From: Shinella granuli | Lineage (GTDB): Bacteria > Pseudomonadota > Alphaproteobacteria > Rhizobiales > Rhizobiaceae | Assembly: GCF_004341885.1 (NCBI RefSeq) | Contig: NZ_SLVX01000010.1 | Span: 119,593-183,592 of the forward strand | Length of the DNA stretch: 64,000 nucleotides | Reading direction: 5' to 3' | In this document: in pieces, positions 55,636 through 63,848 of the stretch | Layout: each line of letters begins with the position of its first letter | How positions within the stretch are numbered: position 1 is the first letter of the stretch | Position numbers and translations under genes: made by a program | Notes under the pieces: model-generated | What the model saw: only the letters and a program-made list of their open reading frames with translations | Told to the model about the DNA's origin: nothing | Database searches by the model: none

Positions 55636-57114
55636 TCAGGTCGACAGGTGCACGAGGGACTGGGCATCCGTTTCCTGCCGGCCGTGAATGCCGGCGGATC
55701 GTCCCTGCCGCATGACGAGGATGCGGTCGGACATTCCCAGGATTTCGTCGATTTCGGAGGAGATCATCACGACCGTGCCGCCGCTTGCGGCAAAATCGCA
55801 GATGATGCGGTAGATCTCGCGCTTGGCGCCGACATCGACGCCGCGGGTCGGCTCGTCGAGCAGCAGGACTCGCGGCTGGCGCAGGAACCACTTGCCGAGC
55901 ACCACCTTCTGCTGGTTGCCGCCGGAAAGGCCGGAGACCGGCATCGTGTCGCGCGCGGCCTTGATGGCGAAGCGGGCGATCATGTCGGCGCTGGCCGACT
56001 GCTCCTCGCTCCTGCGCATAACGAAGGCCGGGCTCATTTCGGGCAGGCTGGCAAGGCAGATATTGTTGCGCACGCTGTCCGTCAGGTTGAGACCCGTCAC
56101 CTTGCGGTCCTCGGTGACGAAGGCGATGCCCTCGGCCATGGCGTCGGAGGGCTGGCGGATGCTGACGGCCTGGCCGTCAAGGCGGATCGCGCCGGATGAC
56201 GGGCGGTCCATGCCGAAGAGGCAATTGAAGATTTCCGTGCGGCCCGAGCCCATCAGGCCGTAGATGCCGAAGATCTCGCCCTTGCGCGCGGTGAAGGAAA
56301 TGTCCTCGATCTTGCCGGGTGCGGAAAGGCCGGAGACTTCGAGGCCGGCGGTCTCGGTCGGCGTGTTGGTCTTGATATATTCCTCGCCGAGCTCGCGGCC
56401 GACGATCATGCGGATGAGACCGGGGCGGTCGATGTCGGCAAGCTTGCCCGCGCCGACGAAGCCGCCGTCGCGGAAGACGGTGTAGCTGTCGGCGATCTGG
56501 AAGATTTCCGAGAGCCGGTGCGAGACGTAGACGATGCCCTTGCCCTCGGCCTTCAGGCGCTTGATGGCGGAGAAGAGGTGCTGGGCCTCCTTCTCGCCGA
56601 TCGCCGAGGTCGGCTCGTCCATGAAGATGACGTCGGCTTCGTGGCTCAGTGCCTTGGCGATCTCGACCAGCTGCATCTGCGCGACCGAGAGGTTCATCAT
56701 GTATTCGCGTGCGGAGATGCTGAATTCGAGGCGGTCCAGCAGCGCCTGGGCGTTGCGGTTCATCGTCTTGAAATCGATGCCGCCGAAGCGGGTGGAGGGC
56801 TCGCGGCCGAGATAGATGTTTTCGGCCACCGTCATGTGCGGGACCGGGCTCAGCTCCTGCTCGATGATGGCGATGCCGGAACGGAGCGCTTCCGCCGGGC
56901 TGCTGAATTCGACCGGCTTGCCGCGGTGCAGGATCGTGCCGCCGTCGCGCTTGTGGATGCCCATGAGGATGGAAAGGAAGGTCGACTTGCCGGCGCCGTT
57001 GCCGCCGCAAAGCGCGTGCACCGAGCCGGCTTCCAGCTCGAAGCGGCCGTCACGAAGCGCGGCAACGCCGCCGAAGGATTTTTTCAATCCCTCCACTTTC
57101 AGAAGTGGCTGCAT
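55636..57114 (-). CDS. Ribose-type (CUT2) sugar ABC transporter, ATP-binding protein
   Basis: A 492-residue double ATPase of the RbsA/MglA type. The first half has Walker A GGNGAGKST near 37-45 and VIFMDEPTSAIGE. The second half has a degenerate Walker A GLMGSGRTE, signature LSGGNQQKVVLGKWF and LLLDEPTRGVDVG, the usual asymmetry of this family. GGGAGGAATGC precedes the ATG. First gene of an eight-gene operon in which the binding protein comes third. Confidence 0.94.
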   Translation of the reverse strand: MQPLLKVEGLKKSFGGVAALRDGRFELEAGSVHALCGGNGAGKSTFLSILMGIHKRDGGTILHRGKPVEFSSPAEALRSGIAIIEQELSPVPHMTVAENIYLGREPSTRFGGIDFKTMNRNAQALLDRLEFSISAREYMMNLSVAQMQLVEIAKALSHEADVIFMDEPTSAIGEKEAQHLFSAIKRLKAEGKGIVYVSHRLSEIFQIADSYTVFRDGGFVGAGKLADIDRPGLIRMIVGRELGEEYIKTNTPTETAGLEVSGLSAPGKIEDISFTARKGEIFGIYGLMGSGRTEIFNCLFGMDRPSSGAIRLDGQAVSIRQPSDAMAEGIAFVTEDRKVTGLNLTDSVRNNICLASLPEMSPAFVMRRSEEQSASADMIARFAIKAARDTMPVSGLSGGNQQKVVLGKWFLRQPRVLLLDEPTRGVDVGAKREIYRIICDFAASGGTVVMISSEIDEILGMSDRILVMRQGRSAGIHGRQETDAQSLVHLST

Positions 57115-57179
57115 GCATTCCTCCCGGCATTTCGAACGATGCTCTCCCATCGCATTTTTACAAAATACGTTTCTATGTC

Positions 57180-57233
57180 GACAAATGTCAATATATGAAA
57201 TTAACAAACGATGGTCACCATTCGTCATTTGTC
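57180..57233. promoter_or_regulatory. Nested dyads upstream of the polyol operon, candidate SorC-DhaK operator
   Basis: GACAAATG (57180-57187) and CATTTGTC (57226-57233) form a perfect 8-bp dyad. Between them lies a second dyad ATGGTCACCAT (57211-57221). The region is AT-rich and ends 66 bp upstream of the ATPase start. The operon's own fused regulator is the obvious candidate binder. Confidence 0.45.
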
Positions 57234-57239
57234 AAAATG

Positions 57240-57854
57240 TGTCGAATTGCGCGTGGTGCGATCGCCATCTGAAGCCACGAGTGGAGAAGTGGAGGCTGGG
57301 GACGGGAACCCAATTCGCGTGTTCACGATCAGGCCCCGGATCAGGAACTCTCAAGCGATCAGGCCGCGCCCGCGGTGAAAAGCCACCGGATTGTGGGTCT
57401 CCGGGGCGCCCCATCCCGGGCCATTGCCACAGATCTGGTGAGGCGAAAAAGCCCTCTCAGCCGCAATCGAAATCAAGCCCGGCTCTGCCCCACATCACCG
57501 GCTCTCCCGCTGCCAGAATTTCAACTCGATACCAATCGAGGCTGTTCTATGGGCGAAGGTTCAGAAGGCAGTTGGCGACGTCCACTCCCAACACAGCACA
57601 AGCGGAGTTGGCGTCTCGACGGTGTGGAGGAGATAGCTGAGCGCCAGCGAGGCCGCATTTTCAGTTGTCGGAGTTTTCCGTGATACTCAGCGAAAGCGCT
57701 GATCCTTTATCTGCGACCCACGTAGATACGGCGCCCGTGTCAAGGGGTCATATCCCTTCAATGTCCGGGATTTGAACGGCCGCTGGAATCTATTCTAGGC
57801 CAGAGTGAAAAATGCCGTCCGGGGTCGCGCCGGATGCGCGATTGCTGACTTCTG
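57240..57854. other. About 600 bp without a recognisable gene
   Basis: Short frames exist on both strands (for example 57375-57683 plus), but none has a ribosome site or recognisable sequence. Base use is less codon-like than in the neighbours. No tRNA or repeat was found. It may be a decayed gene plus promoter sequence for the polyol operon. Confidence 0.4.
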
Positions 57855-58697
57855 TCAGTTCGCGAATGCGCCGAAGGGCACCAGGTCTGCGATCATCTTG
57901 GCCGATGTGAGCGCCAGAAAAATGCCGAACAGCTTGCGCAAGGTGCCGGGCTCGATCGTGTGGGCGGTTCTGGCTCCGAGCGGGGCGAACCACATGCTCG
58001 TCAGCATGATCGCCACCATGCCGGCGATGTTGACGTAGCCGAGGGAATAGACGGGCAGGCCTTCCTTGCCCCAGCCGTTGACGATGTAGCCGAGCGTGCC
58101 GGGCAGGGCGATGATGAGGCCGATCACCGATGCCGTGCCGACGGCGCGGCGGACCGGATAGCTGCAGACGCTCAAGGTCGGCACGGTGAGCGTGCCGCCG
58201 CCGATGCCCATCAGCGTGGAGATCGTGCCGATGCCGGTGGCCATCGCCGCCTGGCCGGGTTTTGCCGGCAGCGAACCGATCGGATGCCAGCCTTCCCGGG
58301 TGAAGAGCATGTAGGCGGCGACGATGGCCGCGACGAAACCGAAGATCGCCGTCAGCGTTTCCCCCGGCGCATAGGCGGCGATCAGGACGCCGATCATCAC
58401 GCCCACGGCGACGAACGGTCCCCAGAGCTTCAGAAGGTCCGTATCCACTGCACCGCGTGCCCGGTGAGCCCGGATCGACTGGAAGGACGTGGGGATGATC
58501 GTTGCAAGCGACGTGCCGACCGCGATGTGGGCGCGCAGCGCCGGATCGACCTCGAAGAAGGCGAGCACATGGTAGAGCACCGGCACGACGATGATGCCGC
58601 CGCCAACGCCGAGCAGGCCGGCAAGGAAGCCCGAGACGCAGCCGACAAGGCCGAGAACCAGGGCGAATGTCGTCATAACGGTCAGCGAAACCGGCAT
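57855..58697 (-). CDS. TauE/SafE-family membrane protein (putative sulfite/organoanion exporter)
   Basis: A 280-residue membrane protein with about eight helices and two TauE/SafE half-repeats. The first is GFLAGLLGVGGGIIVVPVL and the second is GTISTLMGIGGGTLTVPTLS, each with the G-x-G-G-G-x-(I/L)-x-VP pattern. Members export sulfite, sulfoacetate and related anions. Encoded 68 bp downstream of the FAH-family gene, last in the NitT/TauT-type operon. GGAAG precedes the ATG. Confidence 0.9.
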   Translation of the reverse strand: MPVSLTVMTTFALVLGLVGCVSGFLAGLLGVGGGIIVVPVLYHVLAFFEVDPALRAHIAVGTSLATIIPTSFQSIRAHRARGAVDTDLLKLWGPFVAVGVMIGVLIAAYAPGETLTAIFGFVAAIVAAYMLFTREGWHPIGSLPAKPGQAAMATGIGTISTLMGIGGGTLTVPTLSVCSYPVRRAVGTASVIGLIIALPGTLGYIVNGWGKEGLPVYSLGYVNIAGMVAIMLTSMWFAPLGARTAHTIEPGTLRKLFGIFLALTSAKMIADLVPFGAFAN

Positions 58698-58765
58698 CGT
58701 CGTTCTTCCGATCGAGGGGAGCTTGGGTGGGGCGGGACGGCGCGCCGGAGCGCGCCGCCGGTCTT

Positions 58766-59476
58766 TCAGGCGACCTTGAAGGACACTTCGTCGACACCGT
58801 CGACATGGGCGACCATCTCGTCGCCCTTGACGATCGCGCCGACGCCGGCCGGCGTGCCGGCGAAGATCAGGTCGCCGGGCTGCAGCGTGAAGAGGCGCGA
58901 GAGATAGGCGATCATTTCCGGCACCTTCCAGATCATCTGGTTGAGATCGCCGTTCTGGCGGACTTCGCCATTGACCTTGAGCCAGATCGCGCCTTCCGTC
59001 GGGTGGCCGACCTTGGCGACCGGATGAAGCGGACCGCAGGGTGCGGAGTTCTCGAAGGCCTTGCCGGTTTCCCACGGGCGGCCGAGCTTCTTGGCTTCGC
59101 CCTGCAGGTCGCGCCGGGTCATGTCGAGGCCGACGGCATAGCCGTAGACGCAGTCGAGCGCCTGATCGAGGGGGATGTTGTCGCCGCCGCTCTTCAGCGC
59201 CACGACGAGCTCGACCTCATGGTGCACGTCCCTGGTCTCGGCCGGATAGGGGAAATCGGTGCCGGGCAGGACGAGCGTGTCGGGGTTCTTCTGGAAGAAG
59301 AACGGCGGTTCCTTGTTCGGGTCGTGGCCCATCTCGATGGCGTGGTCGGCGAAGTTGCGGCCGACGCAGTAGATGCGATGCACCGGGAAGAGTGCCTGGC
59401 TGTCGACGACAGGAAGCGTGGGGACGGCTGCCGGCTTGAAGACGTAGGCGGCATTGATGGAGGACATGTCGTTCAT
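58766..59476 (-). CDS. Fumarylacetoacetate-hydrolase-family enzyme
   Basis: A 236-residue FAH-fold hydrolase or decarboxylase. Metal ligands are Glu87 and Glu89 in VHHEVEL and Asp118 in GLDMTRRD. Lys139 is in WETGKAFENSAP, and GDLIFAGTPAGVG is the C-terminal signature. The compact one-domain form resembles fumarylpyruvate hydrolases and oxaloacetate decarboxylases. Its ATG overlaps the permease stop (TAATG), so it is coupled to the transporter and likely acts on the imported compound or its breakdown product. Confidence 0.92.
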   Translation of the reverse strand: MNDMSSINAAYVFKPAAVPTLPVVDSQALFPVHRIYCVGRNFADHAIEMGHDPNKEPPFFFQKNPDTLVLPGTDFPYPAETRDVHHEVELVVALKSGGDNIPLDQALDCVYGYAVGLDMTRRDLQGEAKKLGRPWETGKAFENSAPCGPLHPVAKVGHPTEGAIWLKVNGEVRQNGDLNQMIWKVPEMIAYLSRLFTLQPGDLIFAGTPAGVGAIVKGDEMVAHVDGVDEVSFKVA

Positions 59477-60228
59477 TATCGCGCTCCTGCGTAATATTCG
59501 ATGCGTTTTTCAAAGAGTTCCACGCCCGCGGACAGAAGCATGGCTGCCGCGAAGAGGATGATTGTCAGAGCCCAGAAGCGCTCCATGTCGAACGAGCGGG
59601 AATAGAGCTCGAAGAGTTCGCCGTATCCGATGATGGACACGAGGATCTGGCCGATCACCACGCCCTTCACCCCACGGATGAGGCCGATGCGGATGCCCGC
59701 AAGGATCTCCGGAAGGGCGGAGAGCAGGATGATCTTGGTGAAGATCGTCAGCCGCGAGGCGCCGTAGCAGCGCCCCATCTCGATGAGCGAGGGCGGCACC
59801 TGCATGACGCCGGCCCGGGCATCGAGCACGATGATCCAGACGGCGAAGAGGAAGACGGTCACGACGACGGTGGTCTCGCCGAGGCCGAAGAGGATCATCA
59901 ACACGGGCACGAGGGCGGACAGCGGCGCGCTGACGAACATGTTGACCCACAGGCCGAAGATGTTGTCGACGATCTTGAACCGCCCCATGGCAATGCCGAG
60001 CGGCACGCCGACGCCGATCGCCAGCGCCATGCCGACCACGAAGGACCGGAGCGTCACCAGCGAGGCGTTCTGCCAGGAGTTCGTCGCGACGAGGTCGAAG
60101 CCGGCCGAGACGATCGCGCTCATCGGGGGGATCAGGAAGATCACGTCCATCCTGCCGACGACTTCCCAGACGAGCGCCCAGAACAGGAGCGAGGTCATCA
60201 TGGGGATCTTGATGCCGAAGAGTTTCAT
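59476..60228 (-). CDS. NitT/TauT-type ABC transporter permease 2
   Basis: A 250-residue SsuC/TauC-like permease with about six helices. Hallmarks are ASLVTLRSFVVGMALAIGVG, the coupling loop EMGRCYGASRLTIFTKIILLSALPEILAGIRIG and FELYSRSFDMERFWA. A second, different permease is encoded three genes upstream, so the transporter has a heterodimeric channel, unlike the usual single-permease SsuABC layout. Confidence 0.92.
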   Translation of the reverse strand: MKLFGIKIPMMTSLLFWALVWEVVGRMDVIFLIPPMSAIVSAGFDLVATNSWQNASLVTLRSFVVGMALAIGVGVPLGIAMGRFKIVDNIFGLWVNMFVSAPLSALVPVLMILFGLGETTVVVTVFLFAVWIIVLDARAGVMQVPPSLIEMGRCYGASRLTIFTKIILLSALPEILAGIRIGLIRGVKGVVIGQILVSIIGYGELFELYSRSFDMERFWALTIILFAAAMLLSAGVELFEKRIEYYAGAR

Positions 60229-60234
60229 GGCGCG

Positions 60235-61041
60235 TCACTCCGCATATTGCCGGAGGCCCTGCCAGATCTCCTCGACCACATCGAGATAACCCTTGTCGCG
60301 CCGGATCACGTCCGGTGCGGCGGAGCGGTCGATATTGGGTTCGATGATCTGGGAGACGCGGCCGGGGCGTGGTGAAAGCAGCACGATGCGGTCGGAGACA
60401 TAGACCGCCTCCTCGATCGAGTGGGTGACGAAGAGGAAGGTCTTGCGCTCCTTCTCGACGAGCTGGAGCAGGTCTTCCTGGAATTTTCGACGGTTCTGCT
60501 CGTCGACAGCCGAGAAGGGTTCGTCGAGCAGCAGCACGTCGGCATTGACCGAGAAGGCGCGCGCGATGCCAACGCGCTGGCGCATGCCGCCCGAAAGCTC
60601 GTGCGGATACTTTTCCTCGAAACCGGAGAGGCCGACTTCGCCGATATAGTGCTTGGCGATGCGATGGCGCTCCGCCTGCGGCACGCCCTTGAGCTCAAGA
60701 CCGAAGCCGACATTGCGCAGCACCGTCGCCCAGGGCATCAGCGCGAAATCCTGGAAGACGAAGGCGCGTTCGGGACCGGGCCCGGTGACGACCTTGCCGT
60801 TGATGCGGATCTGGCCGGAGGTCGCGGGCACGAGGCCGGCGATGATCTTGAGCAGCGTGGTCTTGCCGCAGCCGGAGGGGCCGAGCAGCGTCGTCAGCTT
60901 GCCGCGCTCGAATTCGAGGTTGATGCCGCGCAGCGCCTCGATATCGCCGTAGCGCTTGCAGATGTCGCGCACCTCGACGATGGCGTCGGACGTGGCGGTT
61001 CCGGATTGGTCGGCCGCGCGGGCCGGCATGGGATTGGCCAT
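60235..61041 (-). CDS. NitT/TauT-type ABC transporter, ATP-binding protein
   Basis: A 268-residue SsuB/TauB-like ATPase. Walker A GPSGCGKTT is near 54-62, the Q-loop is in VFQDFALMPWATV, the signature [15 protein letters not shown] and Walker B LLLDEPFSAVDE follow, and the H-loop is in VTHSIEEAVY. ATG 61041 follows AGAGGAGAAAGTGAC. Upstream frame to 61143 overlaps the permease gene and is discounted. Between the two permease genes. Confidence 0.94.
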   Translation of the reverse strand: MANPMPARAADQSGTATSDAIVEVRDICKRYGDIEALRGINLEFERGKLTTLLGPSGCGKTTLLKIIAGLVPATSGQIRINGKVVTGPGPERAFVFQDFALMPWATVLRNVGFGLELKGVPQAERHRIAKHYIGEVGLSGFEEKYPHELSGGMRQRVGIARAFSVNADVLLLDEPFSAVDEQNRRKFQEDLLQLVEKERKTFLFVTHSIEEAVYVSDRIVLLSPRPGRVSQIIEPNIDRSAAPDVIRRDKGYLDVVEEIWQGLRQYAE

Positions 61042-61042
61042 G

Positions 61043-61885
61043 TCACTTTCTCCTCTTTTCGGGACGCAGGAAGCGGACCTCGATATATTGCAGGGCCGCA
61101 AGCGTGATCGTCGAAACGGCGATGATCGAAGCCACGGCCGCATACATGTGCGCGTAGTTGGCGATCGAGCGGTGGTAGGTGATGAGATCGCCGATCCCCG
61201 TCGGCGTGATCAGAAGCTCGGCGAGCATGACGCCGATGAAACCGGCGGCGATGCCGAGGCGCAGGCCGGCAAACAGCACCGGTGTCGCATCGGGAATGAT
61301 GATCTTGGAGATCTGCTGCAGGCGCGTGCCCTGGAACGAGCGGCACATGTCGACGAGCGACGGGTTGACGTGGCGCACCGCCTTGTAGGAATTGAGCACG
61401 ATCACCGGCAGCGCCAGCATGATGACGGCGAGCGTCTTGGCGACGAGGCCGATGCCGTAGACGAAGGTGACGAGCGGCACGAGGGCGGCCATCGGGGCGG
61501 CCTGGAGCACGATGAAGACCGGCGCCAGAAGCCATTCCGCCTTGTCGGACAGGCCCATGGCGATGCCGAGCCCGATGCCGAGCACCGCGGAAACGGCGAC
61601 GCCGATGACGAGCGGCTGGAACGTGATGGCATAGGCCGGCAGCAGCGTGCCGTCGAGCGCCATCTCGATGAGTGCGGCGAGCGTTTCAAGGAATGTCGGG
61701 AAGGCGAAGCTGATCGGAACGCGACCGGCGATTTCCCAGGCGGTGAAGAGCGTTGCGAGCGACACCACGACCCAGAAGGACTTCCGGCGCCGGGCGAATT
61801 CGGCGAGCGTTTCGACGATGGTGGAGGAGCCGCTGCCGGCTCCTCCCGTCGCGCTCACCTTGTGAGGTGTAGCGGCCATGTGCAT
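61043..61885 (-). CDS. NitT/TauT-type ABC transporter permease 1
   Basis: A 280-residue permease with about six helices. Coupling loop is VDMCRSFQGTRLQQISKIIIPDATPVLFAGLRLG, seen in shorter hallmark pieces such as IIIPDATPVLFAGLRLG. AELLITPTGIGDLI follows. Ser/Gly-rich N-terminal 30 residues precede the first helix. The ATG at 61885 overlaps the binding-protein stop (TAATG). M3 at 61879 is an alternative. Confidence 0.92.
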   Translation of the reverse strand: MHMAATPHKVSATGGAGSGSSTIVETLAEFARRRKSFWVVVSLATLFTAWEIAGRVPISFAFPTFLETLAALIEMALDGTLLPAYAITFQPLVIGVAVSAVLGIGLGIAMGLSDKAEWLLAPVFIVLQAAPMAALVPLVTFVYGIGLVAKTLAVIMLALPVIVLNSYKAVRHVNPSLVDMCRSFQGTRLQQISKIIIPDATPVLFAGLRLGIAAGFIGVMLAELLITPTGIGDLITYHRSIANYAHMYAAVASIIAVSTITLAALQYIEVRFLRPEKRRK

Positions 61886-62874
61886 TATTTGGTTCCGATT
61901 TTGGCGAGCACCGCATTGAGTGCCGTGAGATCCCAGAAGTCCTCGACCTTGAGATCCGCGGCATTGCCTTCGAGCGCGCCGGAAATCGTGTAGAAGTCGA
62001 AGTCGTCCTTTGCGGCATCCTCGCCGCCGCCGTTGAGCGGAAGGGCGGGGGCGGCTTCCGCGAAGTACGGGTCGATGTCGGCGACCATGTCGGGCGTCGC
62101 ATCCGGCAGCAGCTTGTATTTTTCCCGCAGCGCGACGGCCGACGTCGGGTCCGCCGCGACCTCGCGCCAGGTGGTCAGGATGCTCTCGACCAGGATTTCC
62201 ACGTCCTTCTGGTTCTTCGAGAGATAGTCGGTGTTGGCAAAGAGCGCCTCGTCGGTGGCGGCCACCTCGCCGAGCGGCAGGAAGGCGAACTTGCCCGGCG
62301 CTTCCTTTTCCAGGATGCGCTTGCCGGAGGAGTCGACGATCGTCGCCTTGACGTTGCCCTGGAGCAGGGCGCCCGTGCGCACCTCGGCACCCGGCACGTA
62401 GGAGATGTTGGAATAGGCGATGCCGTTCTTGTCGGCCATCAGCTGCATGATCGCCTCGGTGCCGGAACCGCGCGAATGCACGGCGACTTCCTGGCCGTTC
62501 AGATCCTTCCACTCCTTGTAGAACTCGGTGTTGACCACCGGATAGAACTGCAGCTTGGACAGTTGCAGGAAGATGCGGATCGGCGCCTTCACCTTCTGGA
62601 GCAGCGCATAGGGGCCGCCGATGCCGATATCGGCCTGGCCGCTGACGACGGCCTGCGCGGCGATGTCCTCGCTTTTCAGGAAGGTCACCTGCACGTCGAC
62701 ACCCTTTTCCTTGGCGCGTTCCAGCGCGGCGAGGAGATGGAGGGATTCGACCGTCGCGATATCGCCGAAGGCGATACGCATCGGATCGGCGAAGGCCAAC
62801 CCGGGCACTGCGGCAGAAAGGCAAAGTGCGGCGGCGACCGCAGACGCCCTCATTCGTCTGGCAAGCATGTTCAT
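61885..62874 (-). CDS. NitT/TauT-type ABC transporter, periplasmic binding protein
   Basis: A 329-residue SsuA/TauA-like binding protein. Signal peptide to about residue 29, ending GLAFA. Then MRIAFGDIATVESLHLLAAL, VVSGQADIGIGGPYALLQ, EVAVHSRGSGTEAIMQLM and YVPGAEVRTGALLQGNVKAT. This family binds sulfonates, nitrate, aromatic carboxylates or pyrimidine precursors. The ligand is open here. GGGAGGAAGAAAG precedes ATG 62874. First gene of the six-gene operon, with AACCAAT motifs in its promoter region. Confidence 0.92.
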   Translation of the reverse strand: MNMLARRMRASAVAAALCLSAAVPGLAFADPMRIAFGDIATVESLHLLAALERAKEKGVDVQVTFLKSEDIAAQAVVSGQADIGIGGPYALLQKVKAPIRIFLQLSKLQFYPVVNTEFYKEWKDLNGQEVAVHSRGSGTEAIMQLMADKNGIAYSNISYVPGAEVRTGALLQGNVKATIVDSSGKRILEKEAPGKFAFLPLGEVAATDEALFANTDYLSKNQKDVEILVESILTTWREVAADPTSAVALREKYKLLPDATPDMVADIDPYFAEAAPALPLNGGGEDAAKDDFDFYTISGALEGNAADLKVEDFWDLTALNAVLAKIGTK

Positions 62875-62904
62875 CTTTCTTCCTCCCAAAATCGGGTTTT
62901 CCTC

Positions 62905-62953
62905 AACCCAATTGAAACCAATTCTTCATTAAACGAACATTGTGTCAACCAAT
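62905..62953. promoter_or_regulatory. Repeated AACCAAT half-sites upstream of the NitT/TauT-type operon
   Basis: AACCCAAT (62905-62912), AACCAAT (62916-62922) and AACCAAT (62947-62953) lie 31-79 bp upstream of the binding-protein start. The same core forms the palindrome beside the GntR gene, so the regulator probably binds both promoters. Confidence 0.55.
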
Positions 62954-63090
62954 TAAACGTGCTGCGCTGCGGGATGTGCAGGCCAGTTGCGTTCCTTAAT
63001 TGATTTAAATATCTGTTTTTATTCCCTATAAATTTATGACAGGACGCATGGTGCCTGCCGCATTGACAGCCGCTTATATGTTCAATATAA

Positions 63091-63115
63091 CCGAACCAAT
63101 CCTGAATTGGTTCGG
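63091..63115. promoter_or_regulatory. Perfect palindromic operator beside the GntR gene
   Basis: CCGAACCAAT (63091-63100), five bases, then ATTGGTTCGG (63106-63115). It ends eight bases before the regulator start codon, an ideal place for autorepression. Confidence 0.7.
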
Positions 63116-63123
63116 ATGATGCC

Positions 63124-63798
63124 ATGATAGAGAACACCGACAGCGCTGTGCTTTCCCGCCTCAGGGACTTCCTCGCAACGGCGCAGCTTCCCGATGGCGG
63201 GCGCCTGCCGCCGGAGCGCGACCTTGCGGAAGCGCTGGATGTCGGACGCGGCGCGCTGCGCAAGGCGCTCGCGACCTTGCAGGCGGAAGGCGTGGTCTGG
63301 CGCCATGTCGGCAAGGGCACGTTCACCGGCGAGCGTCCGATCGACACGGTCGCGGATATCAATGCGATGGTACAGCGGACCAACCCGCTGGAGGTCATGG
63401 GCGCCCGCATTGCCTTCGAGCCGGAGGTCGCGCGCTGCGCCGCGCTGAATGCCACGCCCAGCCAGATCACCGAATTGCGCAGCGCCATGATGAAAGCGCA
63501 GCAGGCGCCGACCTGGCGGCTCTACGAGCAGTGGGACAACCGCCTGCACCGCCTGATCGGCGAATCCTCGCAGAACTCATTGCTGCTCGGCCTGCTCGAC
63601 ACGCTGAATGCGGTGCGCCGCGCCGTCACCTGGGGGCGGCTGCGCGACACGCCCGTCCGTCCGCCGCCGGACCACCATTCCTTCGAGGAGCACGCCCGCA
63701 TCGTCGAGGCGATCGCCAACCGCGACGGCGCTGGCGCGGCGGATGCGATGCGCCGGCACCTGCGCAGCGTCGAGGGCCATATGCGCGACATGCGCTGA
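63124..63798 (+). CDS. GntR-family regulator, FCD subfamily
   Basis: A 224-residue regulator. Winged helix (about 8-70) includes [45 protein letters not shown] sequence. FCD domain (about 85-220) has [12 protein letters not shown] and [28 protein letters not shown], containing the usual metal/ligand His residues. Divergent from the NitT/TauT-type operon with shared AACCAAT operators, so it is its likely repressor, released by a carboxylate ligand. No strong ribosome site precedes the ATG; the operator occupies that area. Confidence 0.93.
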   Translation: MIENTDSAVLSRLRDFLATAQLPDGGRLPPERDLAEALDVGRGALRKALATLQAEGVVWRHVGKGTFTGERPIDTVADINAMVQRTNPLEVMGARIAFEPEVARCAALNATPSQITELRSAMMKAQQAPTWRLYEQWDNRLHRLIGESSQNSLLLGLLDTLNAVRRAVTWGRLRDTPVRPPPDHHSFEEHARIVEAIANRDGAGAADAMRRHLRSVEGHMRDMR

Positions 63799-63848
63799 AC
63801 CGAAATCCGAAGAGGGGCGGCAAAAGGCTGCCCAGGGGAGAACATGGA

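Noticed and set aside
57375..57683. 102-codon frame in the gene-free stretch
   Set aside because: No ribosome site, no recognisable sequence and no ordered hydrophobic pattern.
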